Positions 50,624-56,754 of a DNA stretch of 56,754 nt are shown here, in pieces (positions within the stretch are counted from its first letter, which is position 1; each line of letters opens with the position of its first letter). The stretch comes from Exiguobacterium indicum HHS 31 (GTDB lineage: Bacteria > Bacillota > Bacilli > Exiguobacteriales > Exiguobacteriaceae). The notes beneath the pieces are model-generated. The model worked only from the letters and a program-made list of their open reading frames with translations. It searched no databases and had not been told where the DNA came from. A program made the translations under genes and the position numbers. The stretch is from positions 1 to 56,754 of the forward strand of contig NZ_MPSZ01000011.1 of NCBI RefSeq assembly GCF_001939065.1. The letters run 5' to 3'.

Positions 50624-52000
50624 TTAAAACGGAATGGTTTCACGTAATGCTTCGTCCACACTCTCGACACCGACGACCGTAATCCCGTCCGGATACGTCC
50701 AACCCCCTAAGTTGTTTTTCGGAATGATTGCCCGTGTGAAACCGAGTTTGGCTGCTTCTGCTACACGTTGTTCAATCCGCGATACACGACGAACCTCACC
50801 TGTCAATCCGACTTCACCAATCACGACATCCGTCGGACGCGTCGGCTTGTCACGGAAACTGGAAGCAATCGCAACACAAACCGCCAAGTCAATCGCGGGT
50901 TCATCCAGCTTCACACCCCCGGCTGCCTTAAGGTACGCATCTTGTGTCTGAAGGAGAAGACCCGATCGTTTCTCAAGGACCGCCATCAATAAGGCAACCT
51001 TGTTCTGATCGATTCCGGTCGCCATCCGTCTAGGATTCCCGAATGACGTCGGTGAAATCAGTGCTTGCAGTTCGACGAGGACCGTCCGTGTCCCTTCCAT
51101 CGAAGCAACAATCGTTGAACCGGATACACCGGACGTCCGCTCCTCGAGGAAAATTTCTGACGGATTCAAGACCTCTTCAAGACCAGACTCCCGCATCTCA
51201 AAAATTCCGATCTCATTCGTTGAACCAAATCGGTTTTTGACGGCACGCAGAATCCGGAACGTATGGTGACGTTCGCCTTCGAAATACAAGACAGCATCCA
51301 CCATGTGCTCCAGTAAACGTGGTCCAGCAATCGAACCCTGTTTCGTGACGTGACCGACGATGAAGATCGCAATACCGCGACTCTTCGCAATTTTCATCAG
51401 CATCGCCGTACATTCACGTACCTGTGTCACGCTCCCGGGTGCAGACTGGATTTCATCGATGTAGACGGTTTGAATCGAGTCGATGATTAAAAAACGTGGC
51501 TGTTCTTCATCGACGACACGTTCAATCATGTTCATATCCGTCTCACTCAGGACGAACAAATCCTGTGTCGGTAAGCCAAGCCGTTCCGCGCGTAATTTCG
51601 TTTGTTTGAGCGATTCTTCTCCTGAGATGTAGAGCACTTTTTCGCCACGTTGTGCAAGACGTGCGCTCGTCTGCAGTAAGATCGTCGACTTCCCGATCCC
51701 CGGATCTCCTCCAACAAGCACCATCGAACCTGGAACGATACCGCCTCCGAGGACACGGTCGAATTCACCACTTCCGGTAAAGACGCGACTCTCTTCTTGC
51801 GAGACGATGTTCGCGAGGCGCTCTGGCTTCAATTGTTTTGTTGTCGTATGAACGAAAGCGGCACCGCGCCGCCCTTTTTTCTCTTCGACGACTTCTTCGA
51901 CCATCGTGTTCCATTCTCCGCATCCAGAACAACGTCCCATCCATTTCGGTGATTCGGTCCCACAGCTTTGACAAACGAATTTTGTTTTTAACTTAGCCAA
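50624..52000 (-). CDS. radA: DNA repair protein RadA (Sms)
   Basis: The 458-residue product begins at TTG 52000 ([14 protein letters not shown]), which has AAAGGAT at 7 nt and gives exactly the B. subtilis length; an ATG at 52009 touches the site. A four-Cys zinc finger (CQSCG, CSGCG) is followed by Walker [11 protein letters not shown] (about residues 87-96), the RadA-specific KNRFGSTNE and a Lon-like C-terminal domain. RadA is a hexameric helicase that extends D-loops during recombination and transformation. It follows the clpC terminator. Confidence 0.96.
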   Translation of the reverse strand: MAKLKTKFVCQSCGTESPKWMGRCSGCGEWNTMVEEVVEEKKGRRGAAFVHTTTKQLKPERLANIVSQEESRVFTGSGEFDRVLGGGIVPGSMVLVGGDPGIGKSTILLQTSARLAQRGEKVLYISGEESLKQTKLRAERLGLPTQDLFVLSETDMNMIERVVDEEQPRFLIIDSIQTVYIDEIQSAPGSVTQVRECTAMLMKIAKSRGIAIFIVGHVTKQGSIAGPRLLEHMVDAVLYFEGERHHTFRILRAVKNRFGSTNEIGIFEMRESGLEEVLNPSEIFLEERTSGVSGSTIVASMEGTRTVLVELQALISPTSFGNPRRMATGIDQNKVALLMAVLEKRSGLLLQTQDAYLKAAGGVKLDEPAIDLAVCVAIASSFRDKPTRPTDVVIGEVGLTGEVRRVSRIEQRVAEAAKLGFTRAIIPKNNLGGWTYPDGITVVGVESVDEALRETIPF

Positions 52001-52021
52001 TCGATTCATCCTTTCTGTTTC

Positions 52022-52061
52022 AAAAAAAGAACCAGCTTCGCTCAGAAAGTGCGAAAGCTGG
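52022..52061 (-). terminator. terminator after clpC
   Basis: CCAGCTTTCGC and GCGAAGCTGG pair with one bulge (52032-52061) and run into TTCTTTTTTT on the minus strand. There is no clear promoter between it and radA, so radA may depend on read-through or a promoter within clpC. Confidence 0.85.
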
Positions 52062-52076
52062 CCCTGTGCTCAGTGC

Positions 52077-54524
52077 TTATTCCGTTGCGGCAGAACTCAC
52101 GTGATTCCGGCGAACGATGAATTCGTTCTCTTCGACATCAAGCGCAACACGTTCTCCTTTTTGGATATCGCCTGCGAGCAATGCTTCTGACAACCGGTCT
52201 TCCGCTTCCCGTTGAAGGGCACGACGGATTGGACGTGCACCGTACTCTGGATCGTATCCGATATCGGCAATCTTCGAGAGGGCAGCTGGTGTCAATTCGA
52301 AATGAATTTCCTGTTCAGCCAAACGTTTTTCAAGGGTTTTCGCCATCAACTTCACAATCTCTTCGATGTGTTGTTTCTCGAGTGAGTGGAAGACGATCGT
52401 TTCATCAATTCGGTTCAAGAACTCTGGACGGAACGCCCGTTTGAGTTCTTCCATGACTTTATCTTTCATGTCTTTGTATTCGCGATCCGTATCTTCAGAA
52501 ACAGCGAATCCGACATATTTATTACGTTTAAGGGCACTTGCACCGACGTTCGATGTCATGACGATGATCGTGTTACGGAAATCAACCGTCCGACCTTTCG
52601 AGTCTGTTAAGCGTCCATCATCAAGTACTTGCAAGAGAATGTTGAAGACTTCCGGGTGCGCCTTCTCGATTTCATCAAGTAAGATGACTGAGTATGGTTT
52701 CCGGCGAACTTTTTCCGTTAATTGACCGCCTTCTTCGTAACCGACATATCCTGGAGGTGAACCGACGAGACGGCTCGTTGCATGTTTCTCCATGTACTCT
52801 GACATGTCGATCCGGATGATCGCATCCTCATCTCCGAACATCGCTTCGGCAACCGCACGGGCGAGTTCTGTTTTACCAACCCCAGTAGGACCGAGGAAGA
52901 TGAACGAACCAATCGGACGTTTTGGATCTTTCAGTCCAGCACGTGCCCGACGGATGGCTTTTGAAATTGATTTAACGGCTTCATTTTGTCCGATGACACG
53001 ATCGTGAAGGATTTCTTCGAGGCGAAGGAGACGATCCGTCTCTTCTTCCGCGATCTTCGTGACCGGTACACCTGTCCAGTTGGCAACGACTTGTGCGATG
53101 TCATCTTTTGTGACTTCAAGTTTTTCGTTGCCTTGTTTATTCTGCCATTCCTCTTTCAAACGCTCAAGCTCATCGCGTAATTTTTGTTCCGTATCGCGGA
53201 GGCTTGCTGCTTTTTCGAACTCTTGGCTTTGGACCGCTTCGTCCTTGTCCTTGCGGATGCCTTCGAGTTTTGCTTCGACTTCTTTTAAGTTCGGTGGTGC
53301 TGTGTATGAACGCAACCGAACTTTCGATGCTGCTTCATCAATCAAATCGATCGCTTTATCCGGAAGGAAACGATCCGAAATGTATCGATCCGACAAGGTG
53401 ACGGCTTCTTGAATCGCTTCGTCTGTGATCGTCACACGGTGGTGTGCTTCATAACGATCGCGAAGACCAAATAGGATTTGTGTTGCTTCATCCGTTGTTG
53501 GCTCTGCGACTTGGATCGGTTGGAAACGACGTTCGAGTGCCGCATCTTTTTCGATGTATTTCCGGTACTCATCAAGAGTCGTTGCTCCGATACACTGGAG
53601 TTCGCCTCGTGCGAGCGATGGTTTAAGGATGTTCGATGCATCGATCGCACCTTCTGCTCCACCCGCTCCGATCAATGTATGCAACTCATCAATGAAGAGA
53701 ATGATGTTCCCCGCTTGACGAATCTCATCCATGACCTTTTTCAAACGATCTTCGAATTCACCACGGTATTTCGTACCAGCGACAAGTGTCCCCATGTCGA
53801 GTACCATAACACGTTTATTGCGTAACGTCTCCGGTACTTCATTGTTGATGATTTGTTGAGCGAGACCTTCGACGACAGCCGTTTTACCGACCCCTGGTTC
53901 CCCGATCAAGACCGGGTTATTTTTCGTCCGGCGGCTCAAGACTTCGATGACACGTTGAATTTCTTTCGCACGACCGATAACTGGATCAAGACGTGTTTCG
54001 CGCGCTTGTTGTGTCAAATCACGAGCAAGACCATCAAGTGTTGGTGTTGCGACACCTGAACCTGCTTGCGACGCGTTTGCTGTCGTTTCGCTGTTCCCGA
54101 GCAACTGGAGTACTTGCTGACGGGCTTTTGAAAGACTGATACCCAAGTTATTCAAGACACGAGCAGCAACGCCCTCTCCTTCTCTAATCAATCCGAGCAA
54201 GAGGTGTTCTGTTCCAACGTAAGAGTGACCTAGTTTACGTGCCTCATCCATTGATAACTCGATGACTTTTTTCGCACGTGGTGTATAGTGAATCGTCGTT
54301 GCACCATCTTGTCCGCGACCGATTAATGCTTCGACTTCCATCTGAATTTTATCTGAACTGAGACCGAGTGCTGTTAAGGCTTTCGCAGCGATTCCGTCTC
54401 CTTCACGTACAAGTCCGAGTAAAATGTGTTCTGTTCCGATATTGTGGTGCCCCAACCGTACTGCCTCTTCTTGAGCAAGTGCCAATACACGTTGTGCACG
54501 TTCTGTGAATCGTCCAAACATCAT
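52077..54524 (-). CDS. clpC: ATP-dependent Clp protease ATP-binding subunit ClpC
   Basis: The 815-residue AAA+ unfoldase has the double Clp N repeat (about residues 1-145), D1 with GEPGVGKTA (208-216) and [12 protein letters not shown], a UVR-containing middle domain (about 420-460), and D2 with GPTGVGKTE and [15 protein letters not shown]. It feeds ClpP and recognises McsB-phosphorylated proteins. The start overlaps the mcsB stop by one base (TAATG). Last gene of the CtsR-controlled operon. Confidence 0.97.
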   Translation of the reverse strand: MMFGRFTERAQRVLALAQEEAVRLGHHNIGTEHILLGLVREGDGIAAKALTALGLSSDKIQMEVEALIGRGQDGATTIHYTPRAKKVIELSMDEARKLGHSYVGTEHLLLGLIREGEGVAARVLNNLGISLSKARQQVLQLLGNSETTANASQAGSGVATPTLDGLARDLTQQARETRLDPVIGRAKEIQRVIEVLSRRTKNNPVLIGEPGVGKTAVVEGLAQQIINNEVPETLRNKRVMVLDMGTLVAGTKYRGEFEDRLKKVMDEIRQAGNIILFIDELHTLIGAGGAEGAIDASNILKPSLARGELQCIGATTLDEYRKYIEKDAALERRFQPIQVAEPTTDEATQILFGLRDRYEAHHRVTITDEAIQEAVTLSDRYISDRFLPDKAIDLIDEAASKVRLRSYTAPPNLKEVEAKLEGIRKDKDEAVQSQEFEKAASLRDTEQKLRDELERLKEEWQNKQGNEKLEVTKDDIAQVVANWTGVPVTKIAEEETDRLLRLEEILHDRVIGQNEAVKSISKAIRRARAGLKDPKRPIGSFIFLGPTGVGKTELARAVAEAMFGDEDAIIRIDMSEYMEKHATSRLVGSPPGYVGYEEGGQLTEKVRRKPYSVILLDEIEKAHPEVFNILLQVLDDGRLTDSKGRTVDFRNTIIVMTSNVGASALKRNKYVGFAVSEDTDREYKDMKDKVMEELKRAFRPEFLNRIDETIVFHSLEKQHIEEIVKLMAKTLEKRLAEQEIHFELTPAALSKIADIGYDPEYGARPIRRALQREAEDRLSEALLAGDIQKGERVALDVEENEFIVRRNHVSSAATE

Positions 54525-55597
54525 TATGCAAAACCTCCTTGTGTGTGATCCCTGTTTGTCTGTTCGGTTAACATCGTCCGGATTCGTTTCGCCCGTTCGA
54601 TGTCCCGTTCTCTAGATGTTAATTGTTTCCCGAAATGCTTTTGTAGAAAACCTGTTTGTAATGAAACGAGCAGTTGATGAAAAAGATTTGGAGGAAGATT
54701 GACCTCTAGTCCCAGACTGTCTGCTAAGCGAACATCCGATAGTCGTTCCGTTGCTTCCCGCGCTGTAATCAGTCGAGCTGATGTCAGGATACCGTAGGAA
54801 CGATATAGTCTGTCCTCTAGTTCTTCTTGATACATCTCCAATAATCCTTTTCGTGCTGCCTGTTCTGCTTCAATTAATGCTTCGACGGCAAATTGATAGT
54901 CCGTGATCAGCATATCCTCACTTGCCCCAAGCGTCCGTTGGTTCGAAAGTTGGAACATGCGACCAGAGGCATCGCTTCCCTCGCCGTAACGCCCACGAAT
55001 CGCGAATCCGAGCTGTCGTAAGTGTTTGATATAGCCTTGAATCTGATTCGTCAGGACCAGTCCCGGTAAGTGCAACATCACGGAAGCACGAAGACCTGTT
55101 CCGACGTTACTCGGACACGTCGTTAAATAACCGAGCGTGTCATCAAAAGCAATTTTAAATCGTTCACTGATCAAGCGATCGACTTGTTTTGCGATCCGAA
55201 ACGCTTCTTCAAGTTGAAGTCCCGGTAATAACGTCTGGATTCGGAAATGATCCTCTTCGTTTACCATGACACTGATCTGCTCATCCTCACTAATGAAGAG
55301 TCCTGTCCGCGGATGACTCGCTAACGCTGGACTGATTAGATGCTTTTCTACTAAAGCGGTTCGCGTCAGGACATCTGCTTGATCGACGCGACCAAACCGG
55401 AACCCTTTCATCCCGTTTAGTTGGCGTTCTGTCTCTTCAATGAGTGCATTGGCTTGTGCTTCTGACAACATCGTTGAGAACGGGTAACGTGTCGTATTAC
55501 GCGCCAATCGGATCCGTGTCGAAACGACGATGTCGTCAAAAGGAGAAGATTGATTCATCGATTCGCTTAAAGGGTGTTGGAGCAACTCTTCAAACAT
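54524..55597 (-). CDS. mcsB: protein arginine kinase McsB
   Basis: The 357-residue enzyme belongs to the phosphagen kinase fold: [11 protein letters not shown] near residue 25, the NEED-like NEEDH loop, and [21 protein letters not shown] with the conserved Cys. It phosphorylates Arg on damaged proteins and on CtsR, marking them for ClpCP. ATG 55597 follows AGGAGGA and overlaps mcsA by 8 nt. Confidence 0.95.
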   Translation of the reverse strand: MFEELLQHPLSESMNQSSPFDDIVVSTRIRLARNTTRYPFSTMLSEAQANALIEETERQLNGMKGFRFGRVDQADVLTRTALVEKHLISPALASHPRTGLFISEDEQISVMVNEEDHFRIQTLLPGLQLEEAFRIAKQVDRLISERFKIAFDDTLGYLTTCPSNVGTGLRASVMLHLPGLVLTNQIQGYIKHLRQLGFAIRGRYGEGSDASGRMFQLSNQRTLGASEDMLITDYQFAVEALIEAEQAARKGLLEMYQEELEDRLYRSYGILTSARLITAREATERLSDVRLADSLGLEVNLPPNLFHQLLVSLQTGFLQKHFGKQLTSRERDIERAKRIRTMLTEQTNRDHTQGGFA

Positions 55598-56018
55598 GAC
55601 GCAAATCCTCCTCGACACTCTCAATCTGTTGTTTTATGACTTCTGCTTCTTCATAATCTTCTGCTAAGATTTTGCGGTTGAGCTGTTCTTTGAGTCGACT
55701 GAGCTGCTGGTTCAATCGTTTTTCAACGGATTCCTCATCAGGTCGTGAGCCATAATGTTGCGTATGACCGTGTTGGAACTGACGAACCATACCGTCGACT
55801 TCGTCTTTAAAAAATGAATAACAAGTCGGGCAACCGACTTTACGAAGATGAAGCAATTGTTGACGGGTCATACCGCAAGACGGACACGCCGTCCCTTGAT
55901 ATTCACGTGCTAACTCCCGCACACAAACCGAGCATAAGAATTTTTCATCGGTTTCCGATTCTTGTGGAAGTTTGACACGGACGATTGCTTCTCGTTCGCC
56001 ACATCGTTGACAACGCAT
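55590..56018 (-). CDS. mcsA: McsA, activator of the arginine kinase McsB
   Basis: The 142-residue product has four CxxC pairs (CQRC, CSVC, CPSC, CPTC), forming two zinc fingers, and a C-terminal UVR coiled-coil motif (LNRKILAEDYEEAEVIKQQI). Start ATG 56018 has GGAGGA at 7 nt; a TTG at 56033 overlaps that site. McsA binds and stimulates McsB. It follows ctsR by 25 nt. Confidence 0.94.
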   Translation of the reverse strand: MRCQRCGEREAIVRVKLPQESETDEKFLCSVCVRELAREYQGTACPSCGMTRQQLLHLRKVGCPTCYSFFKDEVDGMVRQFQHGHTQHYGSRPDEESVEKRLNQQLSRLKEQLNRKILAEDYEEAEVIKQQIESVEEDLRHV

Positions 56019-56043
56019 CGTGCATTCCTCCAATGTCCGACGA

Positions 56044-56499
56044 CTAGAGTCGCTTCATGGTTTGAAGAAGCGTCCGCATCAAGTGGGCACGCATCCGGTG
56101 TTGATCTTCGACCGCCATTGGCAAACTCTCTTTTTGCAACAGCGATTGAATCAAAATAGCTTCCCGCCGCGTCAGTAATTGTTCGTTCATCAAACGAATC
56201 AAATAATCTTCTGCAGCTTGTTCCGTCAAATGATCACCGATCCATGAACTGACTTCGTCTAATAGATCGTGACTATCGAGCACAACGATTTTTTGAATTC
56301 GAATGTATCCACCGCCACCCCGTTTACTTTCAACAAAATAACCCTTTTCGACTGTAAAACGAGTATTGATGACGTAGTTGATTTGTGATGGAACACAGTC
56401 AAAACGCTGTGCAATTTCTTGACGTTTGATTTCAATCGTCTTTTCGTCGTGTAAAATTTGCTTTAAATAGGCTTCGATGATATCTGTGATGTTTTGCAT
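56044..56499 (-). CDS. ctsR: CtsR, repressor of class III heat-shock genes
   Basis: The 151-residue repressor starts at ATG 56499 (MQNITDIIEAYLKQILHD), with GAGGTGGTG upstream. An ATG at 56520 lies inside the operator and has no site. The winged helix contains IKRQEIAQRFDCVPSQINYV and the wing KRGGGGYIRI with the glycine-rich thermosensor tip. It represses its own operon and typically other clp genes until heat or McsB releases it. Confidence 0.96.
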   Translation of the reverse strand: MQNITDIIEAYLKQILHDEKTIEIKRQEIAQRFDCVPSQINYVINTRFTVEKGYFVESKRGGGGYIRIQKIVVLDSHDLLDEVSSWIGDHLTEQAAEDYLIRLMNEQLLTRREAILIQSLLQKESLPMAVEDQHRMRAHLMRTLLQTMKRL

Positions 56500-56511
56500 T
56501 GGCACCACCTC

Positions 56512-56528
56512 TCTGACCATCTTTGACT
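56512..56528 (-). promoter_or_regulatory. CtsR operator
   Basis: AGTCAAA-GAT-GGTCAGA matches the known tandem heptamer RGTCAAA-NAN-RGTCAAA at 13 of 14 heptamer positions. It lies at about +8 to +24 of the predicted transcript, just before the ribosome binding site of ctsR, so repressor bound there would block transcription start or escape. Confidence 0.92.
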
Positions 56529-56541
56529 ATTGTTTGATTTA

Positions 56542-56570
56542 ATAGTAATCATCTAAAAAAAGAAATGCAA
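56542..56570 (-). promoter_or_regulatory. ctsR operon promoter (sigma-A)
   Basis: On the minus strand -35 TTGCAT (56565-56570), 17-bp spacer, -10 TACTAT (56542-56547). It stands between the rRNA terminator and the CtsR operator. Confidence 0.85.
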
Positions 56571-56594
56571 CTGATAAGGCTTTTTAGAAAACAC

Positions 56595-56626
56595 AAAAAG
56601 ACCGACCTGCAATCTGCAGATCGGTC
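56595..56626 (-). terminator. rRNA operon terminator
   Basis: GACCGATCTGCA and TGCAGGTCGGTC pair (56600-56626) and are followed by TTTTTGTGTTTTC on the minus strand, right after the 5S gene. Confidence 0.95.
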
Positions 56627-56630
56627 AAGT

Positions 56631-56746
<116 letters not shown>

Positions 56747-56754
56747 CGATCAGG

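Overview
The window is a chromosome segment from a low-GC Gram-positive bacterium of class Bacilli. Gene order matches the Bacillus subtilis origin-proximal block from the 5S rRNA and ctsR through rpoBC and the ribosomal protein superoperon to rpsI, salA, kbaA and the next 16S rRNA. Hand-counted base composition (about half G+C), the loss of the sporulation genes that sit here in Bacillus (gerD, cwlD, pdaB) and the zinc-independent S14 in the spc operon point to a non-sporulating relative; my best guess is Exiguobacterium. That genus name is an inference, not a database match.

Almost everything is transcribed on the minus strand, so the biological order runs from high to low coordinates. The right edge holds the end of one rRNA operon (5S rRNA and terminator). 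Next come ctsR-mcsA-mcsB-clpC (heat-shock protein quality control under a CtsR operator), radA, yacL-type PIN/TRAM, ispD-ispF (isoprenoids), gltX, and a cysteine T-box controlling cysE-cysS-mrnC-rlmB-rae1. Then follow sigH, rpmG-secE-nusG, rplK-rplA, rplJ-rplL with an L10-type leader, a 16S-methyltransferase-like gene, rpoB-rpoC, rplGB-rpsL-rpsG-fusA-tuf, and the S10/spc/alpha run from rpsJ to rplQ including secY, adk, map, infA and rpoA. After these come the energy-coupling-factor transporter core (ecfA1-ecfA2-ecfT) with truA, and rplM-rpsI.

The one clearly foreign piece lies directly after rpsI. A two-gene, A+T-rich insert of about 2.1 kb is flanked by a perfect 74-bp direct repeat made of the last 10 codons and stop of rpsI plus its terminator (3314-3387 and 5477-5550). 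It carries no recombinase gene. Gene A (4325-5401) encodes a 358-residue protein with a possible SAP-like N-terminus. Gene B (3404-4291) encodes a 295-residue protein with a zinc-ribbon-like Cys cluster, an Asn-rich linker and a hydrophobic C-terminal helix region. I cannot assign a function to either. This looks like a compact accessory, possibly defence, cargo inserted at rpsI without damaging it, and it is the best candidate here for an undescribed system.

Left of the insert are a small plus-strand two-helix membrane protein gene, an endolysin-like L-Ala-D-Glu peptidase gene, salA and a kbaA-like gene. The window then ends in the leader and first ~105 nt of the next 16S rRNA, driven by tandem sigma-A promoters. 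Many operon promoters, terminators and leader structures can be read directly and are listed. Start codons were chosen by Shine-Dalgarno spacing; several genes use TTG or GTG starts (radA, yacL, rlmB, rpoB, rpoC, rplK).
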